Assembly (NCBI RefSeq): GCF_030247195.1
Contig: NC_080672.1
Coordinates: 402,583,037-402,647,036, forward strand
Length of the DNA: 64,000 nt
From: Topomyia yanbarensis
Taxonomy: Eukaryota > Arthropoda > Insecta > Diptera > Culicidae
Direction of reading: 5' to 3'
The notes below the pieces were generated by a model. The model saw nothing but the letters and a program-made list of their open reading frames with translations. It made no database searches and was not told the DNA's origin. Both the position numbers and the translations under genes were made by a program. Of the stretch, positions 46,239-58,234 are shown piece by piece (within the stretch, counting starts at the first letter, position 1; every line of letters begins with the position of its first letter).

Positions 46239-47069
46239 TTTCCAAAAAAAAAATATGATAATTGACGGATTTATGGCATATCCCCCAAACCTATTAAAAA
46301 AAAGGTTTGCGGTGTTCACGATGTCCAGCAGATCAACTAAAATTCTGAAACTCAAAAAAAATCATTAGGAGTATTCCTCGTACCTTGACGATTAGTTAAA
46401 TATTTTTTTTGCATCCGAGAACGTTTTCCCAAGTAGTTATTGTTGATATTCCTATTTGTTATGGCACGTTTGGCGCGCTCTTTTCACACAAACCATCAGG
46501 TAGTGCCTTAACAAGTATCTCAAATGCCGCTATTCAAACGTCTGGATTTTATTGTCGGAAGGAATTTCTTTGTCCATAGGGAGTGTGCATAAGATCTTCT
46601 GCTTATGGAAAACCAGTTTGGCCTTTCATACAGTGATAAATTGAAAGTCGTTTGCTAGCAACATTTAGCTTTGCTGTTAAAACCAACTGTAGCCACGAGC
46701 GTAGTTCTTGCACTGATGATGGGTTCGCTACATCATCATCATCAAGGAAACATTTTTCCCAAGGCATCGATGTTTTGAACTCTAAAAATTGTATTAAAAA
46801 TTATTATCTACAAAACAAAAAAATATTCATAGAAAAGAAATCGTTAAGGCACGGGAAAATTAATTAAGAACAATTTAGGAACAAAATGAAGTAGATCGGT
46901 TGACTAGTTTTTCGGCAATCGTGATCACGGAAAAACCATTTTTGGCAAAACTCGGATCTCTATAAAAACTTGGAAAAATATGCTACTTAAAAAAAATTAA
47001 ATTACTTACAGATAGAGTAATAACAATTCGATTGAATTTTTGAAAATGAAAAAAAGGTAAGTAACCCCT
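46239..47069. other. Unassigned AT-rich sequence
   Basis: No gene or repeat recognised. A/T homopolymers and a TCATCA triplet run near 46732-46743. Confidence 0.3.
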
Positions 47070-47498
47070 TAACGCGGTCATGAATCATCTCCGTCCGTGA
47101 ATCCCCACGCTCAAAATGAAAAACAAGCTTCATAGCCAGATATTCCAGTGTTATGGAGAAAATCACTCTGGTCTGTTTGTTCCACGCGAAAATGTAAGCG
47201 ACGATACCTACACGCTAACACACGCGATCGAAAATATTAGCATACAATCGTACGAACAATTCGCGATAATGCAACCATTCAAGCCCTCCGCTATATTAAT
47301 AATGTGGTCACAAACGCGAACATACAATCTCGTTTATTCACCCAAACCTACGCTCGCTATCTCACAAACAGAAAATACTCCAGTGAATAAGACAACGTGT
47401 TGGCTCTAATGTTATAAGCGCAGTTTTAAGCGTCTGAATATAAACGCATGTTCCCACGCGATCACGAATCACTCACGTCCAGAAGCCACTACTATCAT

Positions 47499-48836
47499 TA
47501 GGACATTGCAAAAAAAAAATTTTTTTTGAGTTCTCGAAGGCCCCCCCTCTCATATTGTGACAAATGTCAAAGTAAGCTCAGATGCCAAATTTCACATCAT
47601 TTGGACAATTTTAGACCCCCGCCCACTTCGCTTGAAATTTTTGAAATTGGTAATATGGGAAAATATGGAGGAAAAATATATTAAATGCTATAACTTTTGA
47701 AGTAGCAATCAGAAAATTACAATTTATACCTCTTTTTAAAGTAAATAACCTTAGTATTTGAAGGAAGACATTCCTGTTTCTAGACAAATAGGGGAAAATG
47801 GGGTACTGGGTTATTTTGGCCTCAAAGTTCCCTATTTTTAATAATTTTTCTGCTCCGTGATGCAAATCATACATATTTTGGAGTGTTTCTAATGTGAAAA
47901 ATCTCAGAAATCGAACGGAACCTTTTTGACTTTTGTCCGAATACGGGAAGTTGGGGTTATAGGGCCTTTTGTCATTAATATTAAATTTTATCATTTTCTC
48001 GTGCATATTTCACATTTTTATCATAAAATTGCACATATTAACTCCGTTTAACAACAAAATTCTTATTAAATTTACTACTTTTAGTGTAAAATACGCTTGA
48101 GGATCGCATGAGCAAAGTTTCCATCCTGGAAAAATAGGGGAAGTTGAGGTATTAGGACATTTAACGAAAAAAATGTGATTTGTAGAGTTAATGTCCAAAA
48201 ATTTAATGTTTCTAAATTTTACCGCTAACGAATTTATCTTTGTTGTATTCATAAGAATTTTCCGCGTTCAACAAGCTATATTTATGAAGCTATATATGAA
48301 AATTGATTGAAGAATAATAGAGATATATGCACGAAAAAATTTAAAATTTAATATTACTGACAAAAGGTCCTATAACCCCAACTTCCCGTATTCCGACACG
48401 AGTCAAAAACGTTCCATTCGATTTCTGAGATTTTTTTACAATAGAAGAACTCCAAAATATGCATGATTTGCATCACAAAGCAGAAAAATTATGAAGAATA
48501 GTGGATTTTGGGGCCAAAATGACCCAGTACCCCATTTTCCCCTATTTTTCTAGATAGAGGAATATCTCCTTTCAATAACTTAGGTCATTTCATTTAAAAA
48601 AGGTATAAATTGTAATTTTCTGATAGCTACGTCAAAAATTATAGCATTTAGTATATTTTTCCTCTATATTTTCCCATAGTACCAATTTCAACAATTTCAA
48701 GCGAAGTGGGCGGGGATCTAAAATTGTCCAAATGATCTGAAATTTGGCATCTAAGCTTACTTCGACATTTGTCACAATATGGGAGGGGGGGTCTTTGAGA
48801 ATTCAAAAAAAAAGTTTTTTTTTTTGCAATGCCCTA
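47499..48836. mobile_element. hAT-like foldback element with about 0.5-kb inverted arms
   Basis: This 1338-bp element is flanked by the exact 8-bp duplication ACTATCAT (47491-47498 and 48837-48844). The ends are TAGGACATTGCAAAAAAAA and, inverted, TAGGGCATTGCAAAAAAAAA. An 8-bp duplication with a TAGGG start is the hAT signature. The arms, about 47499-48010 and 48325-48836, are inverted repeats over about 510 bp (CATATTGTGACAAATGTC, CCCGCCCACTTCGCTTGAAA, GGAAAATGGGGTACTGGG, TATAGGGCCTTTTGTC and others), around a spacer of about 315 bp. ORFs in the arms (for example 47611-48006 minus) show no transposase motif. Transcription through it would give a long hairpin RNA. Confidence 0.82.
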
Positions 48837-48967
48837 ACTATCATTCGTAGCACCCTAGGTCCATGACTTTAGTTGAACCATTATCAAAAAAATAACGCTC
48901 ACACTCTCTTCTAGCATCTGAACCGTACACTTCAAATTATACTTTTGAAACACGGCCCGCGCGAGCA

Positions 48968-49494
48968 TTAATCCATTCATACCCATGTTGTTTGTGGACA
49001 ACAACGTTTTTAAACAGCTAAAACTTTTGATTAAGGCAAAATTTGCTCACAAAAATAAGTAAGGCTAATAAATGTGACTATTGCCATTCATTTGAGTATT
49101 AATACTTGCAAGGACCAGCTCTAGAACTGAAGTTATTGTAATTAGTCTGATTGGATTCCGATGGAGCAGTGCTGCCAGGAACAGTTTACATTGACGACGG
49201 AAAATTAATTTTTCATATATCTTCGTTATGGTGCAATATTATTGAAAATTGATAAAACTTGACAATTTAGACTGTCTTTGGCTACATTTTCCACGCAATT
49301 GGACTATTGTAAATATTCTAGGAGAATTGTATTGAGCATTGGGAGGTAAAAATTGAGCAGCTTCTAGCACTGCGAGGGAAGCACCTATCTTTATGCAAAA
49401 AGGCTTTTCGTGTTTCTTGACCCCACCGTTTTCAAGGAAAAATAGTTTTGAAACCCTACATGATCGAGAAAAAAGTTGGGCATGAAAGGGTTAA
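48968..49494. mobile_element. TTAA-bounded element (dispersed repeat G, full copy)
   Basis: A 527-bp segment beginning TTAATCCATTCATACCCATG and ending GGGCATGAAAGGGTTAA; inverted, the end reads TTAACCCTTTCATGCCCAAC. The ends match at most positions and both include TTAA, suggesting a piggyBac-like MITE. It interrupts family D at GCGCGAGCA. An interrupted minus-strand relative is at 40385-41005. It is non-coding. Confidence 0.68.
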
Positions 49495-49794
49495 CTACAG
49501 GGTTCATATTAACAAATAGGGTAACAGTTCCCTAATGCTTCTTAGCACCTCTATTCATCCCACCTATTTGAACACATTTGTTAGAACAGTGTCTGCTATC
49601 TCTGTTCAACGTATTAGCTTAAATGGTAGGATTAATAAGGGTGCGTTATACTCGGCTTTTCACTTCGCTCAAACGCGAGTATTTCACATATTCCAGGCCA
49701 GTTTGTTATTGTATTACTTCTTAGGAACGAAGCAAATATGTTGAAACCTATTTAAGTGCAATCCAGTGAGTGAGATGAATCAGGTATCTTCTAC
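49495..49794. repeat. Dispersed repeat F, second copy
   Basis: This segment, between the TTAA element and resumed family D sequence, is related to 34995-35290 (see the shared blocks noted there). It begins near AAATAGGGTAACAGTTCCCT. The 69-codon ORF inside is not conserved between the copies. Confidence 0.45.
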
Positions 49795-51164
49795 CCTATA
49801 TACACGTTAACATATAAACGCTCATTTCTTTCTCATCCGTACAAACCTAGTCGCAACCACGAACATGCAATTGCGATAATCCACACATACCTACGTCCGC
49901 GATCTCGCAAACACACCGGTGGTTAAGTCAATATTTCAGAATTCACAAATTTATAAACGCGTTCTGAAGCACGAACATACCAGCGACCGTTTCCTACGCG
50001 ATCATGAATCGTACGCGCGTGGAAGCTCTCACCTTCAATATTAAATGGCGCTTGCCTTCAGTTAAACCATATTCAACCAAAAAACTTCATATGCACTAGA
50101 CAACAAGTAGCAGGAACTCACTCTCTCCTATCATCTGTATCGTCCACCCAAAAGTAAATATCAGAATCATGGCAGGCCCCAATCCGCCCACGTGAATATG
50201 CAATCGATCACACTATGAATATAACGAATTTATACTCGTGAAGTTATACACAAACACTGACGTGATGGAACACGTTACATACAAACACTCGTGCTTTTCG
50301 CGATTGTACAAACCTGCTCCGTAACGCATACTTCCACGATTTTGCAAACATGAAAATTAAGATGATTAAGTCAACGTTTTAGCGCGATCATGTAAACGAT
50401 CACGGCCCGCTCGAGCATTTAAAAACCTATGCGAGTATGCAAATGACCACATAGTTACACAAATTAATTTATACACTTGAAGTTACGAACATTTCGACGA
50501 TAAAATACGTTAACACACAAACGTTAACATGTAATGGCGATAGTCCACGTATCCATGCGCCCACGATCTTCCAAATGTGGCTAAGTCAAGCGCTTTCAAG
50601 CGCGAACATACTAACGACTGTTTCCACGCAATCATAAATCACGCGTAGATGCACCTACCTTCAATCTTAGAAGCCTTGGTCCATACTTTCAGTTGATCCA
50701 TATTTGCACGAGACAACACGTTTTAGGGTGACCAGTAATTGTAGTGATATGAAGGAACTCAATCTACTCTAGCATCTGTATCGTACACTTAAAACGAAAT
50801 ATTAGAATCACGGCTGGCGTAAACATTCAAAAGCTTACGTGAACATGCAATCGATTACACGGTGATACAAATGAATTTATACATGTGAAATTACGTACAT
50901 GTGGGCTCACACGACGTACAAATGGTCACGTAATAAAACACGTTAACCTGCAAACGCTCGTGCTCTTCGCTATTCTACAAACCTGTTCACAAACACATAC
51001 CTTCTCTCGCGATCGCGCAAATATCAAACGCCCTGGTGATTTTGATCTCGAGTTATTAAGCAGTCTTTTCAAATTTACAAATGCGATCTCAAAGGTGACC
51101 ATATAAACGCTCGTTGCCATGCGATCAAGAAGCCTTAGCGCCCCCATTTGAAGCGTAGACTCAT

Positions 51165-51310
51165 TATCACAATCAGAGCCACGACTCACTGTAATCGGCC
51201 TCATGCAGTTTTTTTTATTTTGTAACATTTTCCGTCTCGCCTGCAATTGTATATAGTGAAGTAATTCTACTGCAAATTCCTAGCTCCACCAAATTATGGG
51301 GTAAACCTGT
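51165..51310 (+). repeat. Terminal module of family D, cluster 3, decayed
   Basis: CACGACTCACTGTAATCGGC, CATGCAGTTTTTTTTATTTTG, CCGTCTCGCCTGCAATTGTA and CTGCAAATTCCTAGCTCCAC correspond in order to the modules at 19235-19365 and 30425-30560, with many substitutions and loss of the CTCTCGAAAAA end. Confidence 0.6.
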
Positions 51311-51796
51311 CTCAAATTCTACTCCAAGCGGCTGCATCACCAATACACCAATACAGATTAAACAAGAATAAATATACATAAATATAAATAATAAATACAC
51401 TGAATACCAACTGTACTCAATGTCTCCAAGCCAAAATATCCAGTACAACCAACAAAGGAGCGAACGCCGAAGAAGATGGATACACAGTAGCGACCAATAA
51501 AAATAAGAAACAATCACAAATATTTGACCGCGAACAGCAAAAAACAACGAAATAGTTTCAAATGACCACGCGAGAGACTGATTGATCCCCAGTGCAGTGC
51601 AGCGAACAACACAGCTTCACCGCCAAGAAAGAAGATCTCAAGACGCAGCAGCGAACTGCGGCAATAAGACGGAACGTTGGTAGGGAGATGGAATCATTTT
51701 TTTTTAAATTTATTTTATCATTTGGAAAAATACATATAAGACACATGCCTCCGTTATGTTAACGCATTAAGCCGCCTCAAATAAACAAAAAAACAC
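51311..51796. other. Unassigned sequence
   Basis: No recognised feature. The minus-strand ORF at 51215-51547 is rich in Tyr, Trp, Leu and Ile, and shows neither clean membrane segments nor a domain. Confidence 0.3.
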
Positions 51797-52020
51797 GTTC
51801 CAAAAATATCCATTTTGTCAGGGTTATCAAGAACATTACCTAACTGAAAATCGCCATTTTGGATTTTGAAATGACGTCACACCTCGTTTTTTGACATCTA
51901 CTCTTCTAGCCTGTTCCAAAAATACGCACAGTGTTAGGGTTATCAGGAATGTTGCTCAACCGGATGTCGCCATACTGCTTTCTGAAATGGCGTCAAACGT
52001 CGATTTCCATCATCTACCCC
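51797..52020. repeat. Tandem pair of about 110-bp repeat units, diverged
   Basis: Unit 1 (about 51797-51900) and unit 2 (about 51909-52020) share GTTCCAAAAATA, GGGTTATCARGAA, CTCAACCGGA/CTAACTGAAA, TCGCCAT, TGAAATGRCGTCA and ACATCTAC in the same order. Unit 1 contains a full TGACGTCA (51872-51879), lost in unit 2 (TGGCGTCA). The ORF 51891-52331 starts inside the pair and is not considered a gene. Confidence 0.65.
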
Positions 52021-53311
52021 TCTGGCACATTCTGGGATTATCTGAACTTAACTTTTCTTATGATCGATTCGCATTATCTGCCATTTTTGTAGTGACAACA
52101 CTTCTAGATCTCCAGACCTGTGCTCAAAAATGTTCTTGGTTGACATCCGTTAGACTGTATACTAATTTAAGCTTGTTATCACGAACTTCAAGGACTAAAC
52201 AAAAAAATCAAGCTGTTACTTATTGCGCTTGCAGATCTCATGTATCTCTGTATTTCAGAAAGTTCTTTTGTGACTATAAACGTCAATTGTACCCAATAGG
52301 TCATTCACCGTTGCATTATGACCCTCCGTAAGAATGTGCCGCATCCGTAAGCGACCGAAATATAACTGGTTACACTCGTAGATCTTGAGACCTTCACTCC
52401 AGGGAGTTCTTAAAATATCTGAAACTTGAATTAATAAATCCGTACGTTCCTAATTATTTGATGAAAAATAGTTTTAAATTATACAATTATTCAATTTTGT
52501 AAACTGCTTTGATGAAAGTAATTTCGATGGAGAACTTTTTTTACGACCTCAATCCCAAAAAATGAACTATTTTCGAGCCTAATTGCAAAGACTTTTTATA
52601 CAAAATACTTCAATTTATGAGCCCCCGTTCTGGTTCAGAAATGGAGATTTTCACTGCATTTTTTGCGGAAACTGTAATAATAAGGTACAATGATCATTAC
52701 CTAATAAAATGCGTTATTTAAGACAATAACATGGAATATTCATTAAGTTTAATAAGTCGTACTACCGAGTGGTGATTTCCGATATAAAGAAAAATTAGAT
52801 GAACAGCTTGTGAAGCTTTGTAGGTAAAAGTACGCTTAACCCACCCTACATCACCATCCCTTAGCCATCGTCACGCTTAACGCTTAGAAAACGCAACGCA
52901 CATATGAAAAACAGATGCATACGTGTAAGTTGTATACGCGACGAAATACATTGATCAAATCACAAGAATCAAAAATAAAGAATAACAAATAATTCAATCG
53001 GTTAACGCAGTCCGGTGATTTTTGGAAGGCTATCTGAAAACCGAGCTATTCTCCAATTGTTTCTAAGATTAATCGGTTTATTTTTTGCGTGTAGTATGAG
53101 CAATCTCTGTTATTTTTTGTTTAGCAATGAACAGTTAAATTTAGACAAAATGGATCTTAAATTTTGAGTAACATGAAAAACTTTTTTAAACTTTTTTTTT
53201 TGGATTTGGTGCAGCCACAAAAAAAATGAATTTTTTTTTGTTCATTCCGATACTGACTTTTATCGTACTTTCGAAAACGCGATTACAAGGAATATTTTCA
53301 AGCAATTTGTT
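52021..53311. other. Unassigned AT-rich sequence
   Basis: No gene or repeat recognised in this stretch. Confidence 0.3.
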
Positions 53312-53672
53312 CATAAGCATAAGCATAAGCATAAGAAATCGCCAGTGGTTGCTATTCCATTATTAACCAGAACCAAATGAGATTGCAAAAAGTTCATTGG
53401 AACAACATTCTTGGGAATAACATGATGAGCCCATTGTGCAATCGATATTGATCCCTGCATGCATGCTAATCGATACCGACGCTGGCCGTGTCCTTCTGGG
53501 GAAGGAAAGAATGTTAGTCCGATACATGTCGGTACTAGAGACCGAGGAATCCTCTGCATCTCCACATGTATCGCGGGAAGGGGAAATTTGTTAGTAAGTG
53601 TGTCAATAGCGTTATCACGTCGTAATAGTGGCGCTCTGGGCAGCCGGCTGCCAAGAATTTGAGAAATTTATC
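53312..53672 (-). mobile_element. 5'-truncated non-LTR retrotransposon 3' end with (GCTTAT)n tail
   Basis: On the minus strand a GC-richer, non-coding body of about 330 bp ends in four GCTTAT repeats (plus strand 53312-53335, ATAAGC type). The insert is flanked by ATTTGTT at 53305-53311 and 53673-53679, a plausible target-site duplication. Simple-repeat tail, 5' truncation and duplication of the target are the hallmarks of target-primed reverse transcription. It contains GGAAGGGGAAATTTGTTAG and CCGATACATGTCGG (a short palindrome). No coding part is kept, so the clade (or a SINE origin) is not assigned. Confidence 0.65.
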
Positions 53673-53679
53673 ATTTGTT

Positions 53680-56000
53680 ATATTATTACGATAGGCCGAA
53701 TAACCAACTTGAACTCCTGACAGCCGACTATGAGGAGCATTGCTGATATTTTAATAAATCCGTTTCATGCACTTTCTATCACGCGGCAAATTTATGGTGG
53801 CTAACTTTACCCGCCGATCGTTTGAATAAAATTCGAAATCTTTTGCAACAGATATTTGTGGGAGATAGTTGAAAATGAATTTTCAAACACACAATCCAAA
53901 ATAAATTCTTTCCTTGTTTAGCGAACAAATCTGCCATCTCTTTGCTCCACCACCGAGCTCGGGTAGTGCTCATCACGGGCAGTACAAACCAGCAGCATTT
54001 GTATTCACTTTCGATTTCGCGGTGCCCGCGTGGTCCCAGGAGGATGTCAGCAAGATTCGGTCATAACGGTACATATACCAGCGTGCAAAAGATTTTGCAA
54101 TTTTACCACTGCCCTATTTGAACGTGTCGAACCTTCGCATGGTGGGGTAGTTCGTTTTTGTTTTGTTTGAGAGGTTCATCGTTTCACCATACTGGGAACT
54201 TCCTCTGTTAGGAGGTAGGAGTTTTTACTTTGGGCTGCAAGCTTTCGAGATTGATGTTAGATTAGATATGAACCGTTCAAATTGTTGCGGTTTGCACAAA
54301 AATAAGATAATTTGAAGTTTAAGCTCTGCGCTTAGGCAACCGTATTAGGATGATCATTTTGTCTCAGCTTTTTCTCTAGTGGGCTTATGATGTTGTGCAA
54401 CATGTCGAATTAAAGCAGAAAGAAACGATTGCGAAACCGCATGTCTGAAGATATGTGGATAATAATACCAATCTAATGAAGGTAAAAATTTACTACGCGT
54501 TAACTAAGTTAACAGAGTTTGACCTTTTCAGCAGCATTTAAATGGGGAGCATAGGGGACCGGAGGCGAATTTGGAAAGGACTTACTTTGTGGCAACGAGT
54601 ACTTACTATGTTGAATACAGTTCGACCACCAGCTCGTAACATTAACAGTTTTGTCAAGCCCTGTCCGAAATGACAGCCGTGTCCAAAGTCGGCCGTCCCC
54701 ATGCTCGGAACTAGTGCCCAACGGTACAGCACAAAACCGTAGATTTGTAAACTGTTATACCGTCCCCGGTTCCATATACGGTCATTCACGGAATGTCATC
54801 GAACACGTCCCTCCGAGTTCCTCGGTAATATACAACCTTCAACAACAATAATAATAACAGCAACAACAACAGCACGCAGAGTTGCAGTGCTCTGGGACTC
54901 CCCTTTCGATTTCGTGTTCGCGCAGATAAATCTCGGTTGGCGCTTTGGTTGGTCGGCGGAACCTCTAGAGAATCGTGCGTTCGAGTTTTCCACCTGCACA
55001 ACACGATCTGTAAACGAACGGGGCATGAGCACGTGATACGGCGCGGCGCCGTGGCAGACCAAACCTTCTTTTTTCGCATTTGCAACTTGCTGTTGTTGTT
55101 GTTGGCCAACTTGTGCCGACAGACACATTCAGAGGTACGTGTAATTAGAGCTATATAGAACAATCATAATAACCAGCACCCACCGACAATATGTAATACG
55201 TAATAATAATAGTCAGTCGTAAGATAATTTTTATCGGCGTTACACACTCGACAGCTGTTTGGTAGTAGTACCCCCAGAATGACATTTAAATTAGACGCAC
55301 GCCCCAACGGAGCCGGGCCCCGCCGGTACTGTTGCGGACTGTCGTGGAACTGCATCGGGAGGGGTTTGGTTAGGTAAATTTATTCATGAGTTTGTAATTT
55401 TTCTGTTGTGGAAGTGTGTCTAATTTGAATTCGCGCAAGGATGTTGTTGGATTCAAGAAGGTAGAATACAAAACGAGATTTAAGCCGGGCATCCACGATT
55501 TGGAAGGGTAGAACCTTCCCTGGTGGCCGAGGCGTGATGGATTTGTGTGTTGTTTGTGAGTTACTAGCTTACGAAACGTACGATTAACTAACCTTTTGCT
55601 CCTAGGAGATGATTCTGTTGGTCACGACTAACAACTAACGTTTGGTGATATTCCGCGTGCTGCTGTAGCTTATCTATTTATTATTTTAATTTTGGTTAAT
55701 TTATTCTAATTCCTGATTCCAGGAAAAACAGAACCAGCATGTGTTTGATTTGTAGCAGGTCAACATAGTAGTGGTGTTCGTGTTACATGCTGCATGCATC
55801 GCCCTATCTCTATGAAGTGGACCAATTACACTAGTAGAGGAGAGCTCGCCAATATTACAAAGAAAAACACGTGCAACTGTCTATGTGTGCCGAAAATCCT
55901 TAATGCTTTCTTCTTACTGCACCATCTGAACTTACATCCACATGCTCTTCGTTCGATTAGCGAGCGACGAATGAGGCATCGATTCCGGGACTTATATACT
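53680..56000. other. Unique, GC-richer block; no gene proved
   Basis: AAC/AAT-type triplets run at about 54840-54872, and a (TTG)n run is at about 55092-55106. The minus-strand ORF 54786-55163 contains a Leu run encoded by the triplet repeat and shows no domain. The block resembles unique blocks at 10.7-13.9 and 42.8-44.9 kb and lacks repeat families. Confidence 0.35.
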
Positions 56001-58234
56001 TAACTTCTTAATATTCGATTAGGTCTGTTAGGTGCTCCATATTGACTGGAAAATTTCGGTTTTTCCGTGCCGCTTGCTAAAGATTTTCTAAAAATCGATT
56101 TTTGCAATGTTTGTAGAAGTCATACATAACTCGAAACCTAATAAAAAAATGGTTACCATTTGTTCAACTTATTTGTTCAAACATGGTGCAATTTCGTTCC
56201 TTACAATAAAAGTTACTAACGTACATTACATTCCTTATCGCTGTATTTCCATAAAGGTGCATCCACTGTTTTGGTACTACCTCAAAAAATACAAATTTTC
56301 AAAGCACCCATAAAAAGTTAAAAAAAATTCAACTGTCAGTTTAGTGTTTCTGATTGACCAAACCATTTCCATTTCTATAGAATTTTTGAACTATGATCTT
56401 TATGATCGATGGGATAAAATCCACATGCAAATCACAGATATAAGAGGAAATCAAGAGTAATTTTTCAATCAGTCCTGCATTCAGTGAAAAAAATATTGAG
56501 CGTAGTTTTTTATTTGGATTATAGAGGGTTCAACCTTATAGTCATTTGCCTCTTTTCAAGTTAGAAAAATCTCTTTAGAAAAATTTCTAACGCTATATGG
56601 TCAAGGCTCAGAAAATGGCAACCACAGGCGAAATTATTTTTTATCAAATTTTGTGTCAAACTGCTTGTTTTCCGTATGTATATAACCTCTAATATTAAAA
56701 AATATGAATGGTAATCCCAGAAAAAATTTCATGTCTGTCATTTATGAAAGTTTTTTGATGCTACTTGCATGACCTGAAAGTGACTAAAAGACCGTAAGGA
56801 GATAAAAAGGTAAACAAAATCCAAATTTTCAACTTTTTGCATGCAACCACATTTTTTATCGTAGTCTAATTTAAATTTGATGATATTGCTTTAAAAATTT
56901 TGATGAATATGGATTATAGCTTATTTTCAGTTGTGAGGTAATGGAAACCAAATAACTTGTAACGTGACAGATCAAAAATTCAATAAAGTTTTGTGGACCA
57001 CACCAACAGCATGCATACAATGTCTAACCTGCATTTTTTCTTACTACTTTGAGTCTACTTTTTGAAACTGTATTGTGAAAACTTTAAAGTTTTATTAATT
57101 TTTAAGAAAACAGTTTATCTTATGTAACGTGACAGATTTCTTCTGTTGTAAAGCAATTATATCAAGTTTGATTCAATTGTTCAATATTGGTAATTATCTT
57201 TGATTCTGATGAAACCTTTTATGTTTCATGTATATGGGAGACTAAGTTTTTTTCAATATTAAACAAGCAATTTTTATTCAAGAGTAATATTTAAAAAGGG
57301 CGTGTGAGATCTTGAATGCACTACTTTCAATATATATTTTTCGAAAATCGCCATTTGTGCAGTAAATATAATTTTCTTATACAATATTAATACTAAATAT
57401 AATTTCGAAGCAAAATGCTCTTAAGAATTTGTTTCGAAATATTTGGATTTTTTTTTCAACAAAAATATCTAGTAGTGAAAATACGCTCTTTTAATAAATT
57501 ACTCACAAATACCAAACGCAAAAAACATAATACGTTTAAAATTTGATTGCAAATAAAAAAACTTGAAAATATAATTACATCGTAGAGAAAATAACAATAA
57601 AAAGTTTTAACATATTTCAATAATTCTTTTAATTTTGAATTTTTATTTAATTTTTTTTTCTTTAAATAATTTAGTTATAGAATGTATTTCAAAATGGGTT
57701 TTCAATTCAAAATGCTCACGAAAAATTATCCTTCAAAATGCAGATGTTTTCAAGTTATTTTGGATTTTCTTTCGACATAATATGTTACTTCGTGAAATTA
57801 CGACCTTTTCAAAAGTTTTTCACGTTTGTTCATCAAACCCAATATGTTTTTCAAAATAAACATGAAATTTTCCGTTAATACTCAGTTCCTAGATTAAGGA
57901 TGATTTGTGTACGATTGTCTTGATATCCTTGCTTCAATGAATATGCAGAACTGTAACGTGACAGATTCTGGTTGTAACGGTTGTCATGAGAACACTCCAT
58001 AAAATCGAAAACAAAGTTTTTCTTCAGGAAAACTATATACCAAACTCTTCCTTGCTTTCTAAGTTTCAACTTAAAACTGTTTTCATGCAAATTTGGGGGC
58101 CAACGGAACAGACTTTTTCTACTTAGTCGGGCAACCTCCAAACTAACTGCGAAAATTGTGTAACGTGACAAACGTATCAAAATGACAATAAAGTGAAAAC
58201 GGTTCATGATAGAAAAAGTAAAAATGTAACGTGA
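56001..58234. other. AT-rich region with five exact TGTAACGTGACA motifs
   Basis: Otherwise unassigned. TGTAACGTGACA occurs on the plus strand starting at about 56958, 57123, 57952, 58159 and 58225. In four of the five it is followed by GA. The intervening sequences show no obvious similarity to one another. No gene was found; ORFs at 57635-57859 and 57875-58309 have no recognised domain. Confidence 0.5.

Larger units (their letters stand above)
47070..51310 (+). repeat. CpG-rich periodic repeat family D, cluster 3, heavily interrupted
   Basis: Family D landmarks occur at 47077-47490, 48845-48967 and 49795-51165: GCGATCATGAATCG-type blocks, TCTAGCATCTGAACCGTACA, CTCGTGCCCTTCGCGA-like blocks and ATCTCGCAAAC. 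They are separated by the nested elements listed below. Units are more diverged than in clusters 1 and 2. The 47.5 and 48.8 kb pieces join in register (CACTACTATCAT / TCGTAGCACCCTAGGTCCAT) once the foldback element is removed. The cluster ends with a decayed terminal module. Confidence 0.75.

Noticed and set aside
47611..48252. Two minus-strand ORFs as a hAT transposase
   Set aside because: They lie in the inverted arms and spacer of the foldback element and lack any BED, DDE or dimerisation motif.
51891..52331. 146-codon ORF as a gene
   Set aside because: Starts within the diverged tandem repeat pair and has no domain or frame conservation between units.
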